Of a stretch of DNA of 64,000 nt, positions 53,025-64,000 are shown one piece after another. Source of the stretch: Semisulcospira habei (lineage: Eukaryota > Mollusca > Gastropoda > Semisulcospiridae); NCBI GenBank assembly GCA_036245525.1, contig BTPG01000004.1, forward strand, positions 53,409,945 through 53,473,944. Reading direction: 5' to 3'. The notes beneath the pieces are model-generated. The model saw nothing but the letters and a program-made list of their open reading frames with translations. It was not told the origin of the DNA and searched no databases. Each line of letters starts with the position of its first letter. The stretch's first letter is position 1. A program made the position numbers and the translations under genes.

Positions 53025-56007
53025 CTCAGCCCCTCCTCCGCCTCCGCCGACCGTCCCGGGTCCTCCAGTCGGCGGCATGCTCGCCCTATTCAGCAAGGAG
53101 TGGCGATTGCTGTTTCCAGACGACCCCTGGATTTTGGACACTGTTACCTTCGGCCTACGGATCTCTTTTCATTCCCCTCCTCCTCTGTGCTCTACTCCGG
53201 TGTGGACCGAGATCCCCACAGACCCGCTCAAGGAGTGCGCCCTGCGTGGAGAAGTCGACGCTGTCTTGAGGAAGGACGCCACAGAAGTAGTCCGCCGCAC
53301 AGACTCGCCGGGATTTTACTGTCGCCTTTTCGTCGTCCCCAAGCCCGGCGGCAAGTGGCGCCCAGTGATCGACCTGTCAGCCCTGAATTTCTTCATTCTG
53401 GCTCCTTCCTTCCACATGGAGACGGCCCGGGCCATTCGTACGTCCGTGCAGCCGATGGACTACGCCATCAGCCTAGATCTCTCCGACGCCTACCTCCATG
53501 TGCCCATACATCCGTCCGCCCAGAGGTATCTGCGCTTCGCCTTCGATGTATCAGTTTCGCGCTCCTCCCTTCGGCCTCAACCTCAGCCCCTGGGTCTTCA
53601 CCCGCTTAATGGATGCAGTGATGGCCAAGGCGCGTCAGTCGTCTTTCAGCCCGATGTCCAACTATCTCGACGATCTCTTTCTGAGGAACCGCGTCGAGTC
53701 CGTCTTGGAAGCAGACAGGGATACGCTGATGCATCTTTTGTCGCGACTGGGGTTCCTCCTCAACGTCGGAAAGTCGGACCTTACGCCCTCGCGTTGCTTC
53801 GTGCATCTCGGTATGGATTTTGCCACCGATCTCAACGTTGTTCGCCTCCCGGATCCTCGTATTCGGAAGTTGTCCTCCCTCGCCAACCAGTTAGCTCAGC
53901 AGGAAGCAGCTCCCGCCAGAGTTTGGCTTCAACTCCTCGGACTAATCAACGCAGCGGCGGAGCTTCTCCCCCTTGGTCGCCTCTATGCCCGGCCTCTTCA
54001 GCTGCACCTCCTTCTCCTCTGGAGGCCCTCCTCAGGCGACCTTACCACTCCGGTCCCGGTGTCGCCCTTGGTTCGCCCGCATCTTCTGCGCTGGACCGAC
54101 ACTGCTTGGTTGGCTTCGGGAGTCCCCTTGTCCTCCCCTCCCCCGCACCTCTCCCTGTGTGTCGACGCGAGTCTCTCTGGGTGGGGAGCCCACCTGCTTC
54201 CTCAGTTCACCTCGGCGTCCGGCCTCTGGCCCCCGGAGTTTGCGGACAAGCACAGCAATTGGTTGGAGCTACAGGCTGTCTGGCAAGCCCTCATCGTGTG
54301 GGAGGACCAGCTCAGGAACCAGCAGCTTCTCGTCCTCTCCGACAACACCACTGTGGTTGCCTACATCCAGAGACAAGGCGGCACCCGCTCCCCCGACCTC
54401 TGCATGCTCCTCTTCCGTTTGATGCGCTGGGCCGAAGAACGCAACGTTTCTCTCCTTGCGCGACACATCCCCGACCACCTGAATGTCTTAGCGGACTCTC
54501 TCTCCCGTCGCGGCCAGTTGCTTCACACAGAATGGACGTTGCGCCACGACATCTTCCGGATGATCTGCGCCCGTTGGGAGACACCATTAATCGACCTTTT
54601 CGCCACGAGGTGGAACCACCAGCTTCTCCTCTTCGTCTCCCCGATTCCGGACCCGCTGGCCTGGGTGGTCGACGCCCTCTCGTTTCCCTGGGACGGTCTC
54701 ATCGCTTATGCGTACCCCCCGACAGTCCTCATCCCCAAGGTCCTCCACAAACTTCGAGAGTGCAATGCAGTCCTGCTTCTGGTCGCCCCGTTGGCTTGGT
54801 CCCGTTCCTGGACCACCGACCTTCTCAGCCTCGCCACCTCTCCTCCCCTGCGCCTTCCCACGCCCCGCACTATGCTCAAGCAGCCGCGGCAGACTCTTTT
54901 CCAACCGTGTCCGGAGCGCCTGCTACTTCACGCCTGGAGGTTGTGCGGCAAGCCCTCACCGCTAGAGGCTTCTCAGGTGCAGCAGTGGAGGCAATCGCTG
55001 CTGCCCGCAAGCCATCTACCCGGCGTGTCTACGAAGGAAAGTGGCGCGTTTTGTGCTCCTGGTGCGACGTCCGTCGACTCTTGCCCACCGGATTGACTAA
55101 CCCCCAACTCGCGGACTTCTTCCTATGGCTCTTCATGGACCAAGGTTTGGCTCCGATCACCATCAGGGGATATTTATCCATGATCGCCGACACTTACCGC
55201 CATCTCGGCCTCCCAGACCCTGGCGCCTGCAAGGACCTCGCCGACCTTATGTCCAACTTTAGCCTACAGCGTCCAACTCAGCGTTCACTCGTTCCTCGCT
55301 GGGACCTACCTTGGGTGCTGACGTGGCTGAATTCACCCCGCTTCGAGCCACTAGCTCTCGCCCACCTGGCGGATGTGACACGCAAGACCTGCTTCCTTCT
55401 GGCTTTGGCCACTGCGTCCAGGGTTAGCGAGCTACACGCACTTTCCGCCTGCCTGGACTGCCTACAGCTGCGGGCGGATCGCTCCGTACAGCTTTTGACG
55501 GACCCCAACTTCATTGCCAAGACAAGGTCGCCTCTGACTGCCCCACAGACCATCACCTTGCGGCCCCTGGGAGGGCCTGACTGTCCTCAGGAGACTCGGC
55601 AACAAGATCCCGTGCGAGCCCTCCGCATTTACCTGCGCTGTACCAAAGCTATTCGAAGAGGGTGCTCCCGCCTCTTCCTGCCCCTACGACAGGGCAAGAC
55701 TGATATCACAGCCCAGACGATCTCCTCCTGGCTGCGCTGGGTTATACGATCTGCATACATGGATCTCTCCCCACTGGTAGCGCAGAGACTGAAGATCCGG
55801 GCACACGAAGTACGCGCCATGGCCACGAGCGTCGCATTCGATCGGAACTGCGCTGTCAAGGACATCGTGGCGGCGGTGGGCTGGCGAGCAGAGTCTACCT
55901 TCGCTCGTTTCTACCTCCGGGATCTGGCGGGCCAGCGAGACAACCTCGCCTTGATGGGGGACCTCACGGTGGCGCAGCACTCCCTCCCGGCGCGGCAGGC
56001 GCCGTAG
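53002..56007 (+). pseudogene. DIRS pol, copy D5: RT N-terminal part and tyrosine recombinase frame
   Basis: One open frame of 1001 codons, but only its two ends are real protein. Codons 1-180 give the RT start: LFVVPKPGGKWRPVIDLS and SLDLSDAYLHVPIHP. At about 53545 an 8-bp deletion relative to D2 moves the RT into the next frame. From about codon 660 the frame carries the recombinase: EVVRQALTARGFSGAAVEA, STRRVYEGKWRVLC, LADFFLWLFMDQGLAP, TASRVSELHALS (Arg I, about 55415), TISSWLRWVIRSAYMD, IRAHEVRAMATSVAF (HxxR, about 55800), VGWRAESTFARFYLRDL with the Tyr nucleophile (about 55910). The middle (codons 185-650) is antiframe sequence. No ATG starts this frame; it overlaps gag by 23 bp, so expression probably needs frameshifting or fusion. 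Confidence 0.88.
53547..55096 (+). pseudogene. DIRS RT palm, RNase H and linker, copy D5 (second frame)
   Basis: After the 8-bp deletion the RT continues here: APPFGLNLSPWVFTRLMDAV, then NYLDDLFLRN with the YLDD active site (about 53665), and KSDLTPSRCFVHLGMDF. RNase H: LCVDASLSGWGAHL (about 54155), WLELQAVW, LSDNTTVVAYIQRQGG (about 54335), LADSLSRRGQLLHTEW (about 54490). The DIRS-specific block follows: LIDLFATRWNHQLL, LIAYAYPPTVLIPK. Beyond about 54840 the frame stays open to 55096 while the recombinase is read in the other frame. Without the deletion, RT and RNase H would be one continuous frame as in D2. Confidence 0.88.
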
Positions 56008-56107
56008 GTACGCACCTAGCTAGCTAGCTGGGAGTCGGCAATGGGAGGACGGTCAGGTTAGCCGGTAGTACCGGTGCGGCACCCTCCTCCTGTTCGTGAT
56101 TCTCCCA

Positions 56108-56454
56108 TTTGTCATGTCATCGGTAATGTTTTTGATGAAATAAATGCATTTTTCTTTAAAAGGTATTTTTTCGAAAAATACTTACCGATGACATGACGCG
56201 GAGGACCCTCCCACCTGCCCCGCTTGCCGCTGGTGAGCCTAGTATCTGACTGGCGAGTCAGATGACTCGGAACCGGATAGGCAGGTTCTGGAGACAACTC
56301 TCGGCCCCTCTGGGGGTTCCCCGAGTGCCTCCCGGGTTGTGTTTTAACACAACGGGTTCGTAGGCTAGAATTTGAGCAAGTAGTAGACACTCCCATTTGT
56401 CATGTCATCGGTAAGTATTTTTCGAAAAAATACCTTTTAAAGAAAAATGCATTT
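56108..56454. repeat. D5 3' terminal structure: ICR, segment, right arm
   Basis: ICR: GTCATGTCATCGGTAATG and TTTTTGATGAAATAAATGC (complement of the left end) followed by GGTATTTTTTCGAAAAATAC (complement of the right arm). Segment begins CCCTCCCACCTGCCCCGC; the inverted leader ends AGTAGTAGACACTCCC. The right arm has CATCGGTAAGTATTTTTCG. Confidence 0.9.
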
Positions 56455-57470
56455 TTCTATTCTTGTTTTACTCTTCTCTCCAGATGGGCGCTTTGCTTTC
56501 TCTTCTTTGCAAAATCTCTCCCCACAACCTTTTAGCATTCAGAACTGGATGTATATTTGCGTTCGACAAATAAACATCATCATGGGCACATCAGTATAAA
56601 CAACGTGACCATGACGATGTCAACTTTTTAGCGTTCAGAACTGAATGGATATTTGCACTCTACAAATAAACATCCCTTCCCCTCCTATCAGGCACCCACA
56701 GAAAAATACACAGGCAAAGAACAAGACGGCCATATATAGGATGCATCATGTCAAGTACTAAACCATGACTTTTTCCGGAACTTAGGAAGCAGGCAGAAGG
56801 TGCACTACTATAACTATGAGGCAAACTTTATATTGCTTTGTGTTGTCGTGTGCATCCAGTGTGGGAATTCAGGGTCTTCACCCGCCCACATTTAGTAGGT
56901 GCACCTTCTCAGCACTGAGTAATTCCCATTGGTATGTGTTCATAACTTTGTCAACGATCATTGTAAAAAGCCATGTTGATTACGGATTAGAATTTCACTG
57001 CTCTCTTTTACTTACACAAACCAGTAATAAACGACCATGCAAAAGAGCTGCAATATCCAAATGGTCTGTTTTTCCACGTTCGCTGTCGGTATCGGTTTTT
57101 CTTGCAGGCAAGAATCATCGCCACAGAAACCGCTATCGATTGCCAAAGCATTAATCTTGAGTGGTAGTGAACGACAGAGTTACAGTTTACAGTTCTCGAA
57201 ATGATCAAGAGCAATGGTGATATTTATATTGTAGTTAACCCGTTCAGTGTCAGCTGACGCAGCCTGTGTTCAGTTCTGCAATCTTCCTTAATTCAATACC
57301 AAAAAAACCCTAGATGTCCCAGGAACACGGAACAAATGGCTGCAAGAGATGACAAAAGTAAAGGGTACAATTTTCTCTTTTTTACGTCCCCTCTATTTAT
57401 AGAAGGTACTTTTTTTAGGACGGGTCGCGGTTGAGGCGAATTTAATAGCATGTCCGTGATGTCAAAGGTA
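56455..57470. other. Non-coding flank, no gene recognised
   Basis: Two related stretches at 56530-56580 and 56628-56675 (each ending CAAATAAACATC) form a local duplication. A TTAACCCGTTCAGTGTC motif at 57237 resembles a piggyBac-type MITE edge, complementary to the one at 5385-5406. ORFs here lack recognisable content. Confidence 0.5.
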
Positions 57471-58340
57471 GGCAGGCTAAATCTCTAACAATTGAAGTAA
57501 CAAGATAAAAATTACGTCATGTCTATTTACGCTAATCTCGCTGCTGAACGTACATTTGGCGTGAAGCTCCGTATGTGCGTATGTATGTAAACAAGAGAAT
57601 GTCCGATATTTCTGTACACACAAGTTTGAAACTTGGCAAAATACTTTCTTAGGTGGGTGGCTAACAGAGCCTCCGAACATATTGTAATTGAATATCTCAT
57701 TGAAGACATAAACAACCGTTTATAGGAAGTCGGTTGACCCAGATTAGAGACCGTAATGTTTGTCATATTTACTTCAACTTTTGCATGTAGCTAGTTTGGA
57801 GAAAGACATTGGATGAGTTTGTTAGCCAGCTTTGTGTCCTTTCAACTTCTTTAGTAAAAATTAATTCTTTTCAGAAAAGAAAACACTAAAAAAACTTTAC
57901 TTCTAGAGAAAGTCGGACATTAGCGGTGACGTATAAGAGGCAACTCCCTCACCACGTAGACACTGACATAATACTTTAAATATGACGCCATTCTCTCTCT
58001 CTCACAGACACGCACATGTGCGCATCTCCAGGAAGAATAGATCCTCATGCGATCTCCAGGTGAATGACGATCTATGCCTCTTAGAGATGTTTGGAGATGC
58101 CGCACGCACACACAAATCGACGTTTCAGAAGAGCATGCAGGTGACCCGTGTACTTAGTATATCATGTATCTAGGTAAAGTCAACCTGCTTTCACACAAAT
58201 TATAGCAAGACTGAAATTGTACCGTGAAGTTAAAGTTTTGTCACCATTTTCTAAAACCGATGAAGCGAAAGTGAAACGTACATCACGTAAAATATAAAAT
58301 CAAGTAAAAACTTACGTCATGACATGACGTTTGACAAATC
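57470..58340. repeat. Dispersed repeat family R1, right-hand copy
   Basis: 57485-57570 resembles 2755-2836 (AACAAGATAAAAAT(T/G)ACGTCA). 57718-57880 resembles 525-690 (AAGTCGGTTGACCCA, GGAGAAAGACATT). A diverged H2 hairpin lies at 58036-58085. No coding. Confidence 0.6.
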
Positions 58341-58494
58341 AATGACGAGTATGTCCTGCACCCATTATAGAACTCACTCTCTGCACTCTCTCACTTATTG
58401 TAACAAATCACAAGCACAAATAGACACATCACTCCTACAGTAACACATTTCAGTCATAAGATCTCTTTATGATGAGCATATGTTCATGCAACGT

Positions 58495-58698
58495 GTTTCT
58501 TCTCAGCATTTTTGGGATGGCGAACCCAGTGAGTTGCACCCCTACTCATTCGAGCAGACGAGTCACCTGCCTACAAATCCAGACTGCTCACAAAAGGGGG
58601 CAGTACAGATTCCGGCTGTAAAATCTTCGCAGGAAGATCAAGTCTTGCAACATGCACCTGACACTGAAGCTGGCAAGTGTGGGGCAGCAGAACAATGA
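58495..58698 (+). CDS. Possible exon of unknown protein, weak
   Basis: An acceptor-like GTGTTTCTTCTCAG precedes a frame reading HFWDGEPSELHPYSFEQTSH and QIPAVKSSQEDQVLQHA, ending at a stop at 58696-58698. The composition is protein-like and non-repetitive, but no family is recognised, no partner exon is seen, and the nearby exons lie on the other strand. It could equally be chance. Confidence 0.2.
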   Translation, partial: VSSQHFWDGEPSELHPYSFEQTSHLPTNPDCSQKGAVQIPAVKSSQEDQVLQHAPDTEAGKCGAAEQ

Positions 58699-58932
58699 GG
58701 CAAGTATATCTTTGTGTATATATGCTGACAATAACAGCAGAGGTGCATACCTAACATTTCACTTACACTCTGTGATGACATTTCACTTTCTAAGTAAGGC
58801 TTTCATTGTTCTTTGTAGAAAGCTGGAGTGTGAAACAGTGATGCCATGAATGGAATGTCTGGTGTGATTTGCGATACATTTACATCCGTTTGCATAAAAA
58901 CAATAACCTGTGATATTTAGCTGGCCTTGCAC

Positions 58933-59104
58933 CTGCGTGTGGTAGGAATGTGATTTCTTCCAGTCCCACGATGGTGTTGTCAGCTAATTTCACACAAAAT
59001 CCTGGTAACAGACATGCCTCGAGTATGGTGTAATTTCTGGATGCGGGTGGGCATTTGACTTTGATTATGCCTGTCTGGCCACTGTCGCACACTTTGAGTT
59101 GCTC
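58933..59104 (-). CDS. YqaJ-like nuclease domain exon (putative)
   Basis: Minus-strand exon between an acceptor TTCTATTTCTAG and a donor GCAG/GTGCAAGG. It encodes EQLKVCDSGQTGIIKVKCPP, then RNYTILEACLLPGFCVKLAD and NTIVGLEEITFLPHA. The GIIKVKCP motif (like the GLxEVKCP core with catalytic Glu/Lys) followed by an EAC...FC block is the pattern of YqaJ/lambda-exonuclease-like domains that are frequent in invertebrate multi-exon genes. Here the expected acidic residue before KCP is replaced (KVKC rather than EVKC or EIKC). The exon begins in phase 0, matching the end of the exon at 60016-60175. Confidence 0.45.
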
Positions 59105-60015
59105 CTAGAAATAGAACTGTGGATTAACCACAATGCTGCGCTTGTGCAGGAGTCTGTCAGGAAGTACTTCTAAATATTTACTCTTGGCAGTGTCCTCATG
59201 TCGTTTACATAAAATGTGGCTGCAGCTGAGAAAAAAAGTGTGAAAAGATTCTGTCAAGACATTTGTCAACGTTTGCTTTTCTATTTAGATTTATGTGAAG
59301 TTTCATGTTGCAAGTTTCTGGGGGGTTTTGTTGTTGTTTTTTGTCTCTACCCAGAGATTAGAACTGGTCAGTTCTCTGTTCTTTCCTCACGTTTCTCAGG
59401 ATTTGGACACTAGCTGGTCAATCAAAGGCGATCCAGTTCTTGTAGGAGATCAACTGGGGACCTCGTTGTGACACACGTCAGCGACCCTGTTGATTCCCTG
59501 GCATTGGCTCTCTTTTCAGTCTCCTGGTCTGTGGACAAATATTGAGTGCAGCTTTAGAAATACGTTTGACGTTTAAGTTAATAATATACATATACTGTTT
59601 ATATATTTTTTTATATTTCTCTTTTAGGGATTTTACCATTAGACTACCTGGCCATGGCTGCAGAGTGCAAATTCTGAAATAGCAAGCTAGAACTGAGATA
59701 AAGATAGACCTGTTGGAGGAGGAGATCAAATCAAGAATTTGACAAAGGGCAGACTTTCAGCACCTACAGCCAAACGATAGACTGTTTCTCACTCTTTGCT
59801 GACAGAAATTTTGAAGACTTCATAATAAAGTGAAAATGAGTTTTGAATCTAGTATTCCTGTGCTTTCAAATTGTGTCACTGTGAATCAGCCATTTATGAC
59901 CTGAACCGTTATTTCTCCTTATGCTGTATTTTGGTATGTAACCCACTCACATTCCAGAATAAAATATAATTTACCAGTTAATAAAAGTTTTGATTTTATT
60001 TTAGGTAATGCTTAC
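59105..60015. other. Intron-like stretch, no further coding seen
   Basis: AT-rich, with AATAAAGTGAAAATGAG near 59825 on plus. Nothing else is supported. Confidence 0.4.
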
Positions 60016-60175
60016 TTCTTTCTTGTGTTGATGTGGCATGTTATGGGCCTTTTTGTCCGCTTCTCCGATGGCCTGGCTAGCACACCATGGTTTTATTATT
60101 GGGTCAGATGCGATCTTGGTGCCTTTAGATAGCTTGTGGCATGCCTCTAGAGTTCGAAGAAGAAGTGGCATGCCG
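60016..60175 (-). CDS. Putative upstream exon of the YqaJ-like gene
   Basis: Minus-strand 160-nt exon between GAGCTGCAG and donor GTAAGC, reading MPLLLRTLEACHKLSKGTK, then PIIKPWCASQAIGEADKKA and HQHKKE. It ends in phase 0 and so joins the exon at 59104. No domain recognised on its own. Confidence 0.35.
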
Positions 60176-60345
60176 CTGCAGCTCAGTCGATTAGGCACAT
60201 GGGTAAAAACAGTTTAGCTGCTTTGAAATACTTAAGAGCTTTCTGAAGCCCAATGACATGAGAACAGTGACCATTCAACCTGAAATACAAATCAAACATG
60301 CATGGTTATTTATTAATAATCTCTCCCGCCATCTCTCCTTCTCTC

Positions 60346-60351
<6 letters not shown>

Positions 60352-60420
<69 letters not shown>
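60352..60420. repeat. (CA)n microsatellite
   Basis: About 35 uninterrupted CA units. Confidence 0.95.
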
Positions 60421-60421
<1 letters not shown>

Positions 60422-60599
60422 CGATTTTATTTGTGAGTGAAAATAATCAGCTCAGCCTGACACTGTGAACACAGCGAGCAATAGAGAGCGCTGAGCAGCA
60501 CTGCCATCCTGCTACGTCAGACATGATGGACTAAAATGGTTCGGATAAAGTGTGCTAAGTTTTTTTTTTAAGCAACACCAATTAAAAAACACCACCTAC

Positions 60600-60923
60600 C
60601 CGGCTTTGCAGGCACACTGATAGCTTGTTGATGCTCATTTTCCACGTACAGTTTGTGTGGATCGGCGCATTCTTGTAGATCTGCAACCGGCGGTAATACA
60701 CGGATGCAACTTGAACGGCATCACTGCCAGTTGTGTGATAAATACGAACATCATCAATGAAACTTGACGCAAACTTGCTTTGTCTCGATCTAGAGCCGTT
60801 TTTGACATAGCTTTGTATCCTGGCAATAATGTAGGCTTGTAGAATTTGCAACGCATTCAGTCGAATCACGCGCGCTACCCGGTCCGCCCAAGGGACAGGA
60901 AACCTTGTGGCACCCAGCAACAA
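60600..60923 (-). CDS. Putative 5' exon on minus strand, unknown protein
   Basis: An ATG at 60923 opens 108 codons (NALQILQAYIIARIQSYVKN, SFIDDVRIYHTTGSDAVQVA, MSINKLSVCLQSR), ending at a GTAGGT donor. The content looks like a folded protein. Its phase does not directly fit the exon at 60175, so a further exon would be needed between them if they are one gene. Confidence 0.35.
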
Positions 60924-60959
60924 TTGCTAGGGGGCGTGGCGTTTGTGGCGCGTCCTCGG

Positions 60960-61405
60960 TGAGGTCTATAATAGCACGAGCAGCGAAATGACGTCACTTC
61001 AAGCTTCACGTCATGGCATCAATAGAAAAGAAGTACCCAACGGAGAAGAAACACGCTTAGAAAAGACGGGTACAACACAATTTATTAATATTTCGGGTAA
61101 ATACCCTTTGTCAAAATAGACAAACAAACAAACAGACAGAGAGATTAGCCGCTACTTATCTTTATCTGGATTGATATGGCATCAATAGTCCCACGCAGTA
61201 TTTATAGTGACGACTCGATGTTAAACGTCACTCATCGCAGTACTAACATTTGACGTATCAAAGGATTAACATTTCTTGCTGATTTTCATGCCTAGGTCTT
61301 ACAGGTCACAATTTGACCTAATCCTACCCCAGGGCCGGGACAAACAGCAGGCTTGTGCAAACATTGTTTATGAAAAATCATGCGGGTATTAATGAGAAGG
61401 TCGTT
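60960..61405. repeat. R1 repeat copy carrying a half F1 foldback; target of DIRS copy D6
   Basis: 61205-61400 matches 1140-1335. Within it, 61027-61165 is one arm and loop of the F1 foldback (compare 49116-49373). The R1 match stops at GAGAAGGTCG where the D6 left end begins; the copy at 1330 shows the uninterrupted target. Confidence 0.7.
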
Positions 61406-64000
61406 TTTGTTTCTTCAAAAACATTACCGATGACATGACTTTATGGAAGTGTCTACTACTTACTCATTCTAGCCTAAGAGCCAGTTGTGTTAAAACACAA
61501 CCCGGGAGGCACTCGGGAAACCCGAGGGACCAAGAGTTGTCTCCCGATACTGCCCATCCGGAACCGGGTACCCATAATCCCTCAGTCAAGTCTACTTAGG
61601 CTCACGGCGGTTCAGGCGTGTTGCTCTACTGCTCTAGCCTACGGACTTCGGATTTTTTGACTGGTTCGCTGGTCTTACGGACTTTTACTGAAGGAGGAAG
61701 GAAGAGAAGGGAGGAAGAAGAGGTACGAGAGAGAATCGATTCGTCGGCCCTGCCAGTGCTTCCGCGTGGCTGTCTCGTCCCCACTTCGTTGGCGGCTACC
61801 CGCTTCGGCCTCTGGTGGGTCTGGGCTGCGCGGTGAGCTTCGCCGGTCGTGCCAGGCGGGTTTTGGACTTCTCCCCCCGTTCCCCTTCGGCGGAGAGGTA
61901 AGGTAGCTGGGTTGACCCTCGGCCGGTTCCCGGGCTGGGCACTGGTTTGAGCAGGTACGAAGATTGTCGTCTTCTTCTCGCTGTAGTTTGCGCGCCAAAT
62001 TTTGCAACTCTTAGCTTGGCGGAGCCCCTCGCGCCCGCGCCCACTCACCTTCGGTGAATTGTTGCGACGATTACCTACGCATTTGTACCTTGGGTTTGGA
62101 GAATTTTCTTACTCCATGGCTTGATTAGCTTGGCGGGACAGCTTGGGTCACGCCTTGTCGACATTGCGTAGTATTGTCCTGTGCCAGCACCTGTTTTTTG
62201 CGCACACTCACAACTCGCATACGCATGCGTACGCTGTGGACAAGTACTCACGTACCTAATAGAGTGAATATACATTACGGCGGGCAGCTTGGGGTTTTTA
62301 CGCTCCTTGGCTGGGCGGGCCCCACGTGCCATGTCCCCATTAAGTGGTGATTTTACTGTCCCAGATGTTATGCTTGCCTTTGCTTGTCAGCGCGTGTTGA
62401 GTTGTACAGCATGCGTCCAGTGTTCTTTTATCCTCACGCGGTCTCCCTTTTAGTAATGATGTTTTTGGGCCTGACGCTTTTCGTGCTGGTTTTGTCGTGA
62501 CATGTTTGACTTTTGGTACATATGTTGTTGGCTCGCCTTAGCGCTTGACGGCAGTGAGCCAACCTCCTTACTGCACTGCTAGCGTGCAGGCTTGACAGAT
62601 TGGTACCTCGCTTTTGTGCTTTGTGGGGTTTTTTTTTTTTTTTTGTCGTTACGAAGGCTAGCCTTTTTCGTGGCGGAGTCCCACAGGACTCGCCCGCGTG
62701 CCTTCGGGTGTGTTATCTGTTGCAGGGACGTGCTGCTCGCCCATTCGCACGGTGGACAGATGACAGTGGCTGGTTCAGTTCCCAGGGGTCTGTCGCCACT
62801 GCACCGGATACGGCGCCGACCATGCTTGCGACACCTACTCTACTAGTACTGAGCGGCGGGGCCCTCAGTTATGGGTGTACAGGCACAAGCGATCGGCATC
62901 TGTGTAGGCGCCTTTTGGGTACTGCGGGCTGTCCGCACGACAACGGACCGACCTGGGAGAGAAGCCACACCGGACGTGACGACTAGTGCAGGAGCGGGTG
63001 GATCATGGAGGCCGCTTCCAGAGGGAGCGCGCATGGACAGCCTTCTTTCAAGGAGAGGACTCGCCTCCCTGGGCCTTGTTCCGAGAGACGCGGCTCACGT
63101 CGTCCCGTGTCCTTTTCGGCCCCCGCTCGTCTCCAGGAAGCCCGCGGGGCTCCCACTGGGGGTCCCCTTGCTGGCAGAGAGAGCCCGCCTCTTAGGCCTG
63201 CTCGGGGAGACATTTACGCACGCGTCCGACGCCTTCAGGACGACACAGAACTCTACCGCCACTAGAGGACAACGCAGCTTATCGGCAGGCGGTCTCCTGC
63301 CCGGCTGCTACTGGTGGGTGTGTTCTTCGTGGCCAGGCGACAGCGGCCAGTTGGTGACAAGGCCTGTCTTCCCGGCGCTGTGGGTACCTTCTACCACGTT
63401 GTGATGTCTCTGCCACCTGGCCTCAGCGGCGCTGGTAGCAACGTTGGAGCTTCTACAGAAGGGAGCTCCCGACGCCTGGTTGTGCTTCGAAGGAAAGGAC
63501 CCCGTGCCGCCCCGATAGAGAGGGGCCTGCTGATGTCCTGCACGCAAGGCGGATGTTCCAGTGGACAACCACTAGGTCTGGTCTCCTTTGCACAGGGTGT
63601 GCCTCCGACCACGCTTGTGACGTCTGTTCCACCTGGCTGGAGCTGCGCGGGTCGCAGCTTTGGGGCCTTTACAGACACGAGTGACTGACGCCGGCTTGTG
63701 CTTCGATACCAGTCGATACGCCATCCAAGTGCCCTGGGCACCGATCGCTCGAGACCAGGACGACCCTGTGGAGGAGAGGCCACGCTGGGTTCAGCGGACT
63801 TGTACGCGGAGTGGTTTTTGATCGATGAGGCCGCTGCCAGGAGGGAGCGCGCCCGGACTAGTAAGCCTTCTACGGAAGCAGAGAACTCGCCTCACAGAGG
63901 CCAGTTCGGAGACGCGCCTTGCGACGTCCCATGTCCACCTTCGGTCCCCACTTGTCTCCAAGAAAGCCCACGGAACGCCGGGTTCAGCGGACATGCGCGG
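61406..64000 (+). mobile_element. DIRS copy D6, 5' half (continues past the window)
   Basis: Left end TTTGTTTCTTC, leader with GTGTCTACTACTTACTC and GGCACTCGGG, conserved GGAGAG/GTAAGG site at 61897, then diverged gag coding: VVLRRKGPRAA, and a Cys-motif trace near 63590-63670 (ASDHACDVC-like and AGAGCTGCGCGGGTCGCAGC). The body at 61440-63200 aligns with D4 (37620-39900). No intact frame. The 3' part is outside the window. Confidence 0.85.

Larger units (their letters stand above)
50076..56454 (+). mobile_element. DIRS copy D5, essentially full length, 6.4 kb
   Basis: Left end TTTATTTCATC at 50076; leader 50076-51002; gag 51003-53024; RT/RNase H and tyrosine recombinase 53002-56007; ICR 56108-56197; segment 56198-56398; right arm to 56454. 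The leader start (GTGTCTACTACTTGCTC) is mirrored at 56290-56395, giving inverted terminal repeats of about 170 bp. TTT is shared at both junctions and no target duplication is present. Gag is intact, and the only clear break in pol is a small deletion in the RT. It is the youngest-looking copy. Confidence 0.93.

Noticed and set aside
53002..56007. A single 1001-residue protein
   Set aside because: The middle third is out of frame with RT/RNase H, which is clearly encoded in the overlapping frame 53547-55096; only the two ends of the long frame carry family motifs.
61618..62048. Coding ORFs in the D6 leader
   Set aside because: The same stretch in D3 to D5 is an untranslated leader with a conserved splice-donor-like site.

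Overview
The window is eukaryotic, from a large repeat-rich animal genome. A lophotrochozoan, most likely a marine mollusc, fits best: there is a C1q-domain exon of molluscan style, spliced genes with GT-AG introns, several non-LTR retrotransposon clades, SINE-like repeats, long CA/GT microsatellites, and above all DIRS-type tyrosine-recombinase retrotransposons. The species cannot be named from the sequence.

Layout. 1-7 kb holds dispersed repeats, a large inverted repeat built around CA/GT tracts, a truncated LINE (minus) and a 52-bp tandem array. 7.3-10.6 kb is a decayed minus-strand LINE interrupted by a tRNA-derived SINE. 10.9-12.3 kb holds two minus-strand host-like exons, one unrecognised and one a C1q domain. 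12.4-14.0 kb is a TTAA-flanked MITE whose interior has become a 27-bp minisatellite. 14-18.3 kb holds LINE remnants. 19.7-21.4 kb is the start of a Harbinger-transposase-like ORF in which a 73-bp piece is amplified about 22 times, running into a 500-N assembly gap.

26.6-48.15 kb is the 3' part of one host gene on the plus strand, CEBPZ (Noc1/MAK21 family, ribosome biogenesis). Seven exons with matching phases encode its acidic and basic C-terminal tail. The introns are packed with transposons: a deleted DIRS derivative (28.3-29.2, minus), a 6.5-kb DIRS element (30.1-36.7), a decayed 6-kb DIRS element (37.6-43.5), piggyBac-like MITEs with near-perfect hairpins, and a 3.2-kb LTR-like element with a GGGTC target duplication. 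One CEBPZ exon end, including its splice donor, is repeated six times in tandem.

50.1-56.45 kb is the best preserved DIRS element: a leader with a probable intron, a Cys-rich and RS-rich gag, RT/RNase H and tyrosine recombinase in overlapping frames, and a 3' end with the internal complementary region (ICR) typical of DIRS. 58.9-60.9 kb may hold minus-strand exons of a YqaJ-like nuclease gene. 61.4 kb to the window end is the 5' half of another DIRS copy.

The most notable points are: (1) the roughly 200-bp segment between two inverted terminal arms of the DIRS elements lies in opposite orientation in one copy, as if invertible; (2) the tandem array of six identical 5' splice sites in CEBPZ; (3) a 73-bp satellite open in all three frames; (4) a 27-bp MITE-borne satellite open on both strands.
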